From Volvox africanus (lineage: Eukaryota; Chlorophyta; Chlorophyceae; Chlamydomonadales; Volvocaceae), in NCBI GenBank assembly GCA_030268105.1, contig BSDZ01000024.1, positions 2,082,501 through 2,146,500 on the forward strand: 64,000 bases of DNA, written 5' to 3'. Under the pieces are notes generated by a model, which ran no database searches, was not told where the DNA came from, and was given only the letters and a program-made list of their open reading frames with translations. Numbering within the stretch: the first letter of the stretch is position 1; every line of letters starts with the position of its first letter. The translations under genes and the position numbers were made by a program. This document shows, piece after piece, positions 12,601 to 30,106 of the stretch.

Positions 12601-15600
12601 CCCCCCACCCTCGCCTCTGCCACCATCACCGCCCCCACCCTCGCCCCCTCCACCCTCACCACCACCCCCTTCACCACCCCCACCCTCGCCCCTCCCACCA
12701 TCCCCAACCCCGCCGTCACCGTCTCCCCCTTCGCCTCCTCCGCCCTCGCCAGCGCCCCCATCACCGCCACCACCTCCACCACCCCCATCTCCTCGTCCTC
12801 CTCGCCGGCCTGCATCACCGCCGCGCCCTCCGTCGCCCTCTCCTCCGTCACCCTCATTGCCGCCACCATCACCATCTCCCCCACCTTCTCCTCTCCCACC
12901 ATCCCCGCCACCACCGTCCCCGCCCTCACCACTGCCCCCTTCACCTCCTCCCCCTTCAAGACCACCACCATCACCTCGGCCTCCCCGCCGGCCTCTTTCA
13001 CCTCCACGCTCTCCTCCGCCCTCTCCGCCTGCGCCCCCACCACCTCCGCCCTTCCCACCACCCCCTTCGCCGCCACCTCCTTCTCCGCCGCCTCCATCAC
13101 CGCCACCCCCATCGCCCAAGCCGCCATCTCCTCCTCCTCCTTCGCCGCCGCCACCTTCACCTCCCCCACCTAGCCCCCCTTCTCCCCCTCCTCCTTCTCC
13201 CCCTCCCCCTTCACCCCCCCCTCCTTCACCGCTTCCTCCCTCACCCCCACCCCCATTTCCTCCACCTCCGTCACCGCCACCCCCATCACCCCGTCCACCC
13301 TCTCCTTCACCCCCTTCTCCCCCTCCCCCATCACCTCCTCCCCCTTCGTCACCCCCTCCTTCACCGTTGCCCCCCTCACCCCCTCCCCCATCACCTCCAC
13401 CTCCGTCACCCCCATCACCCCGTCCACCCTCTCCTTCACCCCCTTCTCCCCCTCCCCCCTCACCTCCTCCCCCTTCGTCACCCCCTCCTTCACCGCTGCC
13501 CCCCTCACCCCCTCCCCCATCACCTCCACCTCCGTCACCGCCACCCCCATCACCCCGCCCCCCCTCTCCTTTACCCCCTTCGCCGCCGCCACCTTCACCC
13601 CCCCCACCTAGCCCCCCTTCTCCCCCTCCCCCATTACCTCCACCTCCGTCACCGCCACCCCCATCACCCCGTGTCCCCCGCCGCCCAGCATCGCCACCGC
13701 GCCCTCCCCCGCCTTCTCCTCCCTCCCCACCCCCACCTTCCCCATCTCCTCCTCCACCAAGCCCACCACCCCCGTGCACTGTTTGCGCCTACGTGACTTT
13801 TCAGCCTTCTGAAACCGTCACATTCCCCTATGTCATCTCTGCCGAAGAATGCGTCGAATACGCGGACATTATTGTGAAGAACTCCACAAGGGCCGTGGAA
13901 AGTGTGGGCGCCAGACTGCTGCGAGTCGCGCCGCTCACCTGCGGAGATGACTTCGTCAAGGTCTGCTTCGACTTCTTCTCAGCGGATGATGCCGCCAAGC
14001 TGCAGCCGTACCTGAATGTGCTTCTGTCCGTTTCGCTGTTATGGGGTGCCGAAACCGGCTGCCCAGCTTACCTCAATGGCTATACGATCGTCGCCACAGT
14101 CGCCGGCGACGGGGATCCGTTTAACCCTCCGAGAAGTGGCTGTCTGGATGGCAGCATTTCAACGGCTTGCACGCGCCTGCCGGCCCCCCAACCCGCCCGC
14201 CCGTGAGTAACAAACAAATAAAGCACCACCGTTCTCGATTGCGCCCAGCTGGTTGGTTGGCGGTTAGTTGGCCGCTGTTAACCCTGTCAACTAACCCCAG
14301 TGCATTACTGCCGAGCCCAGCTGTGCGACCCACTACACACCAAAATACGACATAAGAAAACTCCGCACGCTGCCCCCAGGTGTAATTCCACTCAGCGGCT
14401 GACAAGCTTTGCAGCAACCCCTTACCTTGAGAGCTACCCCGGCCGGAAGACGACAACTCTGTACTGCTACAACATCAGCCTCGTCACCCCGATTGATCCA
14501 AATGTGGGTTTCGTGTGTTAGGTGGGGTACATAGGGTAGTGTTAACGATTCGCGGCATGATGTGAAGATGGAACCCATGGGGTTGGGGTTCAGGCGGATG
14601 GGCGGAGGGACACATACACACACACACACATGGTGAAGCGATGGGGAACTTTTGGAGTTCCAGTTTTCGTGTCGTGTAGCAGAATCAGTGGGTCTGTACA
14701 TCCAGTAGAGGTGGAGAAAGGAGTGGCGGGCTTTATTGGGGCGTGTGGTAGGGGGACTGCGTGCCGGACAATCACATCGATTAAAGTGGGATCAGGGTAT
14801 AAGGGTGCGGACTAGGCAGGATCGAGCCGGAAGGGAGTGCGGTAGACTGGGGCAGGCAATCCCAAAGGAGGCTGACACGCATACATAAAGGAAGAGCTAG
14901 CAGGAAAGATTTGGATATTCTCTCCCCACCCCAAAAAACCAACTGCGCGTCATGAAAGCCCAAACCAGCATGCTGCTACTGCTACTGCTACTGCTGCTAC
15001 TGCTGCTACTGCTGCTGCTAAGTGCGCCCCCCCTCCCTCCCTCCCTCCGTGATGACAGAGCTTCTGTGGCTCCACCAGCACCCTTCGCTCTGTGGAGATT
15101 TGGATAAATAAAGATCAGCAGGATCGCGTGAGGGGCTTCGGGTTACGGCCCGCCTTGTCAACTGATTTCACCTACGCCGCCCGTACCTTGGGCCCCGACG
15201 ACAACACCACACTTGCCATTAAGTCGTCGGCTTTTAATTGGACGCGCGACCAAGCCAATGGCGGCAAGATTTGCCTGGAGCTGGACGGAACAGCGACCCC
15301 GGCGACGATCTGCAAATTCAGCGGGGGCGCGTGCTGGTAGGTGTAATGCGGTCATACGTTGTCGTATGTAAAGGCTGCCGCACGTACATACGCAACACGA
15401 GGGAATGATTTATGATGGGAATGATTTACGAGGAATTCGACCTTGAATACGAACGCACACCGCCCTCGGTTGACTTCGTGCGTCAAGTAGTACGTGGAAT
15501 TCAGAAGTACAAGTTGTTGTGGTAAAGCAGGCGAGAACCCCACCCCTCGCTTTTGTCAGACTTGCAGACCCGGCATCGAACACTTTAATCATCCAGCAGT

Positions 15601-15772
15601 TTCCAACCTCCGTCTTATTACCCGAAACCCCGAGCGACATCTGCGCGATAACAAGTGGGCTGAGACTTAGTTGGCTTTGTCCCCGGTCCGCCCCCTCCGC
15701 CTGAGCAGGATCGCTCTCTTCGATGAGTCCAAGGACTGCTGCCCGATTTATCAGGCCGTGCTGCTAAAGTAG
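9690..15772 (+). CDS. Pherophorin 2, longest linker, complete
   Basis: Second member of the array. Six exons: 9690-9736, 10036-10252, 11105-14202, 14380-14503, 15059-15336, 15709-15772. They join to 3828 nt, 1275 residues, with the same intron phases as its neighbours. Layout: signal peptide ([16 protein letters not shown]), N-terminal pherophorin domain with FPFFQC and LNVRPSC, a linker of about 780 residues (198-977) made of [11 protein letters not shown] and SPVPPS units, then a C-terminal domain opening CTVCAYVT and ending SKDCCPIYQ. The exon 3 acceptor at 11105 is placed because it alone restores LNVRPSC in phase, matching FNVRPSC and INVRPAC in the paralogues; the frame stays open into the linker. 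Part of the linker is a near-perfect 75-bp tandem repeat. Intron 2 (852 nt) ends with telomere-like AAACCC motifs. Role as for pherophorin 1. Confidence 0.92.
11736..12064 (+). repeat. 75-bp coding tandem repeat in the pherophorin 2 linker
   Basis: Slightly over four near-identical copies of a 75-bp unit encode a 25-residue module made of [11 protein letters not shown] and SPSPPS pieces. The anchor ACTGCC recurs at 11761, 11836, 11911, 11986 and 12061, exactly 75 bp apart. Nucleotide-level identity, not just amino-acid similarity, indicates recent expansion. Confidence 0.95.
14965..15021. repeat. CTGCTA/CTG microsatellite
   Basis: ACTGCT and CTG units followed by a CCCT run, just upstream of the exon 5 acceptor of pherophorin 2 (15058). 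It may act as part of a long polypyrimidine stretch. Confidence 0.85.
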
Positions 15773-18700
15773 CCGGATGCTCGGGTGATCGGGCGCTCGG
15801 GTAGGGATGCCAGACGCAGCTAAAGCGGCGACATTGCGTAAAGAGATAATGCTCGCTATTAGTGAAGGAGAACCAAGAAGCAGCTGATGTACGATACCGG
15901 ACTGAGGTACGACAACACCGGAGGAGTGTTTACTGCCCACAGTCCTAATTTTTGGTGGCGATGCAGTCGGTAACTGTGTTGTCGTACCCTGTCTTTACTT
16001 GCAAGCAATGGGGAACCGGGGCAATATTGCTGTGTGCTGATTCGTAGACAGTAGATGAAATAATGCAAAACTGCTGTAACAGACTGTCGATGGCTGTATA
16101 TACGGTACATATGTACGGCATGTGTTGCTACAAAAGTCAGCCATGTTGTACAGTACATGTCATCTCCGGTCGTGGGTTGCGGCTGCTGACTGGGCGGCTT
16201 TGTTCGCCAAGCTGGCAGAGGTCATCTGCACCAACATGGAAACGGAGGTGTAGCAGCAGGAAGGGAAAGGGAAACGGGAAGGGGGAGGGGGAGGGGGACT
16301 CGCATTTCATTTCTTAATCGAGAAGGATCATTGCTGTCACTCGTCTAAGCCGCACTGCGTTTGAAGCGGAGATGGAATGAAGCGGAGAGGCGGCTGGGCG
16401 ACCTGAATGAAACAACTGGGGGATTCTGTCGGGGACAGAGCCGCCAGCCCCCACCTCGCGGGGTAATCTGCCTGCCTGCAGTCAACCAGGAACCCGCGTG
16501 TGTGCATCGAAGTGAGGTCGTTATTGCGGTTGAGGTCATCCTTAATTTGATCGCTACCGGATCAGACTGAGCGAAACAAGGGAGTACTGAATGTCTTGTC
16601 GCACTGGCTAGCTAGCCACCATCTGAGGTAGGACGGTTTGGGACGTGTGTGGTACAGAATCCTTCAACGTACCTGCGTTTACTAGATAAATATATTACAG
16701 CCGCCAAAAGCTGGGGTGGCAGATTGGTCGCCTAACGCCGTACACCTAACCCCACCCTTTTTGAATAACGAAAGTTGCGCTGAATGTGGTAGAGATGAGT
16801 ACTATTCTAGCCCTGAGTCATTGACCGCTGCGTTGATCGTCGGTTCGTCTGTTCTTACAGGGGGCGGCGACCCTAAGGCACTCATGTAGGGGCCCCATCC
16901 ATTGCGTGTGTGTCTGTGCGTCTGTGCATCTGTATTTTTGGGAGCTGTGTCGCAGTTGGGGCAACATCATTAGCTTGAGAAGGTGGGAGACGTAAACGGT
17001 CGAAACAGATCATCAGGTTATGTAAAGACAAGTCGGATGATAAGAGACGGGTGACAGCAGGTGATGGAACAGCAAGCCAGCCGGTAGGAACAACTCGACA
17101 GCATCCACTTCCTGGACGTCCAAAAACCTTCTTTACAATGCTTTGTTTAGGGCGCACGGCCGTCGTCAGATGAAGGGTATTCTGAGGGTCTCACCCCTAC
17201 CGTGTGCGGACGGCGGGGTAAAGCTGAGTAACCGCGAGTAGTAGGAACTGGGAACCCATATATCCCACAGTAATATTTATATATTCAATATTTATATTGA
17301 TGGGCTCGGGCCTGCTCATTATAGGTCCGTATGTGAAAAGTCTATTGGCACGGCGTTACAATGCCGTTAATTTGTCACAATACAGGATAACGCCTTGAAA
17401 TTGCATTTGCAGGAACTAATAAGATAGAATAAAAAGATAGAAAAACACATATCGTCCTAAGGAATGGCTGTTTTCTGGTAAACCCTGTGAGAAAGGAAAC
17501 AACGGACTCTGCTCTAACCCAAATGGCCGGCAGGTGATTTACTGCCATGTACATTGCAGTCGCACACGTTATCATTTCTCCTCTCGCGGAGTATACCAGC
17601 AAAATCGCCTCTCTAATGTTGAAGAAGTCGTAGCATCTTGCCAACTTGAGGCCAACATGCGCGACTGCAATACGGCATGTCAGAATTGAACCACCAATCT
17701 AACGCAGTTTAACTAGGCTTTTACGTTTAAGAAAATTTATATAGCTTTTAGAAGTTATGATGTAACCGACTTCAAATGGATTGCGTGGTTTTAAGGTGTG
17801 TAATTCCGAGGCCGCGTTCCGTCTGATGCGAAGTTCCGGAGGGTTCTGGGTGCATATCCGGAGGCAGGTTCCGTCTTTAAGGAAATATACTCCTGCATTT
17901 TTGAGTTTTCTCTTAGTACAAACGTTATATATATTTCGAATTCGTCTTATGACAGGAAGCATTACAATTACAACTGTACTATTGTAATAACAGGCGTTTT
18001 AGTCATGGGGCTTGCTCCTTTCCCGACTAAATCTGCGTCAGAACAATCTTTATTTTCAATCAGGAAATGTTTGAATTCCATTTGTGGTGCTCAAAACTTC
18101 CTAGGCTCGCGCATCCCAAGAGCATTTGCAGGTGGTCACATATCATCAATGTTTTGAGGAATTTGCACATCATCAATTCATTAACTTCATTCTAACATTA
18201 TTAAGTTAAAAGTAAAAATTAATGATAATAGCTTGACATGACATGTGCGGACAAGTTGTCGTAACCCTGATGGAAAGGCGAATGACCTCCGCAGCCCGAG
18301 TTACTACTTCCTAAAAAGATGAGATAAAACATGCTCCACAATTCGTCTAATAATAATAAAAATATAGTAAAAACGCTTACATCGCTCCCCCTCCCCTCCC
18401 CCCCAATTACCGCAACGTATTCGTAATGCATTGAACGTTTATATCTTGCTCACCCTGCCCATGCCTTGTTCACTTACGCGAAGGGTTAGGAGGTAAGAAA
18501 AATTACCTAGTAACTGGCCGGTTTCTACCCTCTCCTTACGCCCACCCTGACGACGGACTGGTATTTCACTCATTGGCTGGATCACAGAGAGCCTACCATA
18601 ACAGGATGATTGCATGTCCGCTTGATACATTTCCTGAAACATCGGTTTCCCTTTTTATAGTACATGTCCAACTTCGTATTACGAGGTAGAGGGCGGACAG

Positions 18701-21700
18701 GTCGAATACGACACTCGGCGTGTACAAACCACGAACGTCGACCCACGAAATAAATCCACATCCAAGTGATTATAGATAGTACTTTCCGTGTGGTCTAATA
18801 ATTTCACTTGTGAATTAAGTTAGGATGTTTTGGACCGTTGCTCATTCTACCGGTGAGGCAGTTGCCGAAGTAACCACCACAACAATCTCTCAAACGAAGA
18901 CCCTAACGAAATTTAAGAAAAGCACACGGACACAAGAGGGAACCCCAACGATCAATGACTTCACGGCTAGCCCCGTCATGTTGTCCACACACAGACGCAC
19001 ACGCACACAAGATAAACCTTGTGCACGATCAAAGGAATACTGTTCATTGGCACTTTGCAATGCTGCACCGCCGAGTTTATTCGTAGAGGAGCTCAGGCAG
19101 CGGGGCTACGGCGGCAGCTATGAGCAGCAGGGTGAGAGGGGTGCGGTTCAAGGTGCGCTGCGGGGGAATGTCACGACCGAATTTGTTACCGCACATGATA
19201 AGCACAGCGGTTCTGGCCATCACCGGGATAACAGGAATCTTGCCCAAGTATTTGGTGGAAGTGCCAATTACACGATGCAGCAGCACGTTATGGAGCTCTT
19301 GTACGGGGAGGCGGAGGCTAAGGACGGTCATGGGGTGCAGGCGGTCGCGGTAGCTCCGGTAGTCTTGAACCTGTACAGACCGCTCTCGCCCAACCTTCAT
19401 CAGGCCATCTCAGCAGCGGGATCCTCCCGCGAACTTTCAGCAAGGACGACAAGGTTGCCACAAGGGACAATCACGCACGTGCAAGCAGCACGGGTTTGAA
19501 GCACCTATGCTCCGCCATCTTCGGGAGCATTGCGGACGTCAACCCGGCAACACGGCGTGCAGCGGTTGCCGATTCACAGCCCCGCTACCAGCCGCGATAC
19601 ATCCGCGGATCAGGACGCACAGATGATCGGCGAAGCGCCTCATTTTGGAAGGCCTCAGCGGCATCATATTGCCGGACACGCTATCAAAATATAGTACGTA
19701 CCTCAGACACAAACAGTGCTTTTGCGTCGCGAGGTACGCCGAAGCCTGGCACAGGTCTTGATGTTCGAGCAGGCGACAGGGTACGACATCCTGATAGGCA
19801 CCCAACAGATGCATCTTGTGGCAGACACCATCACGCAGTACCAAGTGGCGCAGCTGCATCTGTCCCACAAGCCTGTTGGAGTACCCAGGTATGACGACGG
19901 TCAAGCCTCCAGCCAAGGGAGCTATTATGATGCCCGCGCATGTCTTGTTCTTCACTTCCAGCTTTCCCGGTGACTCGGATCACTGGGAAAGCGGCGGGGG
20001 CCGGGGGGGCGGGGGGACACAAAACTCCCATCCGTGCTGATTCTGCATGGCCCTGGTCCATCACCCACTACACAGCCTACTGCGCCTGTGGAGGCGAATT
20101 GGGGCCGGACGCGGTCCCAGAGGATGTTCAACACGGTGCGCGTAGCAGGCAGTGCAGCGGTCGGCACCGTATCCAGCTCAGCAGCAGCGGTGGTTCACAA
20201 GCCTAATTATAGGCGAAGGCCCCGCACAGTGCCGGACGTCGTCAGGAAAAGAAGGAAATACCAACCAAGAGGTCATGCGCCGTTCAGGTAATCGGCACTG
20301 AGGACCGCTGAGTACTTTCTCTGGGACGTATCCTTCCGTGTCCCCGTCAGTGACTGTTACGGAACTTGAGGCGTTCTGTACGTGCCGCCATTAGAGAGTG
20401 CTGCTGTGTGTTGTGTTTAAGCGGGAAGGAGTGCTGCAGTGACTAAAGTCTGCTTCATGCAGTTGCAAACCATATGACTGAGATGCTGGGAGCTCTAAGT
20501 TCCAGTTCCAGGAACTAATGAGATTCCAGTGCTCATCACAGCCTGAAGGAAGCCTTAGGGCGAAATGTCAGAAGTGTTTGAGTTTTCAATGTTTTGGGCT
20601 TTCGGCTTCGCATGTCATTTCTAGGGAGCTTGCGCACCACCCCCCGGAGCTGGGAGGAAGTAAGTGGATCGCATATTGTAGGTTGGCGGGGCGTGCGGGG
20701 CGTGAACGAGCGTTCCATAGCAGCCAGATTTACTTAACGGAGTCAGGGGCCGGTGCATGAGAGCTGGCTCGGCAGGGGAAGCCTGCAGGCACGGCGGTGA
20801 TGCCAGGGCTGCAGAAGAGGCGGTCATGTTGCAAAAGCTGTTTGGCCAGCCAAGGCTGATGATGCCCAAACACTTCTTCGCTCCCCATCCCGCCCCCAAA
20901 TGTGTCCCACCAAAGAAAAATTTATTACACCCGAGCAAGGATGGAATAATAATTAAAGTACGGCAGGTCTGTTTATTAGTGACCTGTTGTTGACGGAGTT
21001 AAGGCCCGATGATCTTTCGTTTCGTTTGCGTTGCTTTGCTGTGGAGCAGCAATGCCCCCAGCTGCGCGTGGGCGAGAAGTAGCAATCCACGATGATGTAC
21101 ATTTGCTTGGCATAGTAAGGGATTGAAGCTGTGCCAACACAGTGGGTTGTGACTACCCCATGTTCCAGATGATGCTCCAATAGGCCGATGATCTATCGAT
21201 TCTACAAAGCTCCTAAACGTATACCTTTCTACATTGTAACATATCTATAGAGGGGCTGCTGCAGTGCCCGAAACTCAATGCACACCCTTTCAGGCAGAGG
21301 TGGGCAGGATGCTGAATCTAAACCCAGAACTGACTTGCGGACATTACTTGTGACATCTGAACTTGTCCCGGTCCCGGTCTAGCCCCACCTGATGAAAGTT
21401 ACCCTTAGTGTGACACATCTGGATGACTAAGAGGCACGTGAATGGAAACTGGTTGAGGCACCTTGGAGCGAGGAGACAACGCCTAAATCCAATCAATTTA
21501 TGCTGCCACATGATATTCACATACACATACACATACAGATACGTGTATCTAGCTGATAAGATATCACGGGCCGAAATGTCGCGACGGATTACGAGTGAGT
21601 GGCTGGATCGCATGTTGTGGGTGGGCAGGACAGTAATATGTCGTGACAGACATGCAACTACCATATGTCATTCACTGCGGGGCCTTATATCCGTTCATGG

Positions 21701-24700
21701 GCTCTCCGTCCAACCTTGTTAGGGTTCCTCTCCTGCGTGGTTCAACGGGGCTCACCAGGGCCCAGCTCCAATAACATCTTACACCCCGGCTTCCTGAGGC
21801 GTTCCAACTCGGGCCTCCTGCGGCGAATGACGGCATCCACCTCATCTGCCCTCGGAAGGGGAGGTGTGCGACTTGTGTAGTGAATAGAATCCTTTGCGCA
21901 GAGCGAGTGGGTGCCCCCTGCCTCCCATAACCTCCCTTGCATCCAAACCTTCCGAACGATGTGCCACCACAGCAGATCACAGGAGCCGTTTGGAGGAAGA
22001 TCCAGATGGACCTAAGTAACAGTTAAGGGTTTTGCGTTTTTCGTGGAACTTTGCAATACAGCGTTTATTCACTGGATGTCGAAGGAGTCTATGATCCGGG
22101 TCATTAGGCGGGAAGCAAGCTGGGAGCCAAAAGGTGCCTTACGTACAAACTCAAAAATTACCCTAAAATATAATGAAGTTCAAAATTTAAAACTACATGT
22201 AATTGGTTTTGGCTTCACGTAACGGTTGGCTTCTTCGGCTTATTGCAACTTCCGAGTACTTTTATGGGGTCGCTTGTCGAGGCCGTTCGACGGCTTCGAT
22301 TTATACTCTGTCGTATAATTTCGCTATTTCAAGAATATGCGATCCTTTCTGATTTCTGATTTCTTGTGGTCTCTCGCTGTGTTGTAAGGTATTCCGCTGT
22401 GTTTGAAACTCTCCTTGCCATGTGCGGTGCGGTCTCTTGTCGCCGGTAAATGTCAGTTAGCTCTACCCAGGCAACTCGTAGGTCTCTACGCACGCGACCC
22501 CCCTCCATCCAGTGCACCCTTAACGCCCTGCCAGGTGGCGACCAACCGGATGACGGAAGACTACACACGAAGTCGGAAGTTCCCGGTACGGTTGCTCATC
22601 TCCGCCTTTGTGGAGGAGATCGCGGACGTGGCCAAGGCGACGGACTGAGCGAAGTGTCAGGACGAATACTAAAGACGCGCACTCACAACTGCCATCCACA
22701 ACGTCCATTGGTTCACCAACGTCACCGATTCGCATGTTGTAGGTTGATTCGGCGCGATTTGACATCGGGACGCGACATCGGGCAGCGAACTTAGCCGCCA
22801 ATGATACCCAATTTCAGTTTCATGCTCCCAAGTCCCAGTCAGGCGCGACGAGGTGGAGTGGGAAACGGTGCTGACAAAATGCAACGAATTGATACATGGA
22901 AGATTTCCTTCTACTGGGTCCCACCAAAGTACGGAATGACAAGAAAGTTTTTGCTATGCCGGGCTCCGCCATTTGCTCTTTCGGCCCTTGTAATCTTGGA
23001 AAGGGGTAGAAAGCATCATTATTGAAGTCTGTATCTAAAGGCAGCTGGTTGCATCCCGGATACCTTCGTTTTTTCCTACAGTCCGCCGTACCTGGAAGGT
23101 TGCGAAAGTTGCGGTGTGGTACTTGTTACGACGAGCTGTGAAAACATGTGATGATGATGATGATGATGATGAAAAAAGGAAGATAAATCTGTGCAAAAGC
23201 GCTCTTCTTTGGAAGGCGGGAAGGAAGGAGCAACTTTCTGAATTCCCACCAAAGGGCCCTCAGGGGTCGAGGAACGGTGCGCAACACGACATTACTTAAG
23301 GTAGCCCAACTCCGCTTCAAAACAGCCGCGCCATGTGATGTTTCAAATCCGGATATAGCTTGCAGAAAGGAATTCAGTTGGAGGCTTGCAAGCAGCCTAC
23401 CAAGGGATGTTGGAACTACGAACTCTTCAATCCTGATCTGGACATGAGCTCGCTCCCCAGCGTCATAGCGCCCGCGTGATTACAAACAGGTCAGCCTCAT
23501 CGGTAGAAAGACGACGTAAACGCCTCTCCCAGCATTCCTCCCCACAGGCCCGTGAGAGGTCTCCAGTGCATCAGTCCATTGTTTAAAGGGGACAAGGTGA
23601 GGGCCGGCGGCCAGAACAGCCTTTTTCCACTGAAGCCGCCCTGCTTAACGGCGGAGTGGTCGGTCTTTGGACGATTATTGCGATGGGTGTTGTGTCGTGT
23701 TGTGTCTGTCGTGGGTGCTGATTTTTTGGTATCATCTTTCCCGTACCTGTCCTCACCCGTCGTTTGGGCAGGTCTTCACATGTAAAAGTTGCCGCCACTT
23801 GTTGCTCTGCAGCGGCTGGTGGACGACCCGCAGGTTGCTACCCGTACGGCTCTGAACCTTCTACTTAAGGAATTACTTAGTAACCGACCCGGCCCAGGAA
23901 ACAGCTATTCAAACGCGGAAAGGTTCGGATTGGATCATTTGTACGGTGAAAGGTAGGAACTATCTTGGCCGAGTCACGTGCGATAGAAGGTGGCCATATT
24001 GTAAAATGGTGGGCGATGTTCATTACGGTTGAGAAGGGCCTAGAAGGGCGCCTTCAGGCTTCGGCCCATGAGGGGCACTGTTTTGGTTGTCCGGTAGAAC
24101 TGGTAGCCTTTGTCGGATCAGAGCCCGAGTCTTGGTGCTTGAACCGGGGTAGGCCTGGTCGCATCATAGACAATTACCGCCCTGGTGTCGTCCCTGCCGC
24201 GACCAGCGATTCATTTGATGCATATGGCAAATGAAACACTATTCTGTTGCACAGTTGCACTTCAATGATGGTGTCTTCTAACGCATTCTCGACCTCAGTT
24301 TTATTGTGGACCATATCGCAGAGCGCGAACTGCGTGGCTTGCGGGTTGGTTGACGCCTGGACAATAGATCTGTCAAGCAATAATGAGTTATATCGAATTG
24401 TTGAAGTATACCAACGTTAGGATGTTTGAACCAGTGACAGCGAAGACTAAGCCGTAAGTTCGGTCTTAACCCGCTCCTACCCGGTACCTTCCGACCCTTT
24501 GTCCCTGTGCATCGCTTTTATATCGCTCTCTTACCTCGAAGTCCTGTTAATCCGCGGCAGACAGAAATACATCATTCAGTAGCATAGCTTGATTGTGAAA
24601 ACCTTTAACTTCTTAAGGAAAAGGCATCAAGTAGGTGTTTTTCCAGACTCATTCGTCCGCGGTGATGAAAAGACGTAGAACCAAAAAAGGGTATTTTACG

Positions 24701-25193
24701 ATTTACAGTCAGACACGTACCAGATTTCCAGTATGTGTTATTCTCTGAAGGATTAATTGATTTACGGATATAATCATCATAATTATAACCATCAATTTAT
24801 TTCGTGGAGGAATTCAAATGCTATTCTTCGCAATCTCTTCGACGGCCGCCGGCCAGTCCGCTCTCACTGCGTAACTTTGTGGATTAACCTAGAAGGCATA
24901 TAGTCAGTTTCTTAAGGTAATATTTATGCCTCGTTAGGATCATTCGCAAACCTTAGTGCATGCTAAGGTATTCTATGTAGGGTCTCTATGTCTCGGACGA
25001 CACATTTGCAGCGATAAGCGGTAAAAACCTATTTCATTACTTAATAATATAATCTATGTGTTTTGAGATAGATATGTAGTTATTTGTGGATCAAGGGGGT
25101 CGAGGTGGGCGTCGCAGCAGTACCTCGTACGACATTCGAATCCCCCGCAAGCGAATAAAGGTTTCAGAAGTATATTTCCTCATCTCATGCTGG
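15773..25193. other. 9.4-kb spacer between pherophorins 2 and 3
   Basis: The largest gap in the array. Seen: pherophorin 2 3' UTR (TGTAA at 16075), a GAT run (23148-23171), and several short stretches that look coding-like but are isolated. These are a plus-strand tail WAALFAKLAEVICTNMETEV ending in a stop at 16253, a plus-strand tail ending FVEEIADVAKATD at 22648, a Cys-containing tail at about 23380-23476, and overlapping long frames at 18825-19499 (plus) and 19077-19400 (minus). None could be joined into a gene or matched to a family. Decayed genes, unrecognised transposon pieces or chance are all possible. Confidence 0.5.
16075..16079 (+). terminator. Candidate poly(A) signal TGTAA for pherophorin 2
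   Basis: First TGTAA after the stop codon, about 300 nt downstream. Motif-only assignment. Confidence 0.45.

Positions 25194-30106
<4,913 letters not shown>

Noticed and set aside
955..13779. Very long Gly-rich and Val/Glu-rich frames on the strand opposite the pherophorin linkers
   Set aside because: They are the complement of CCN/TCN-rich coding DNA, which lacks stops in most frames. The sense frame has splice phase, signal peptide and Cys domains.
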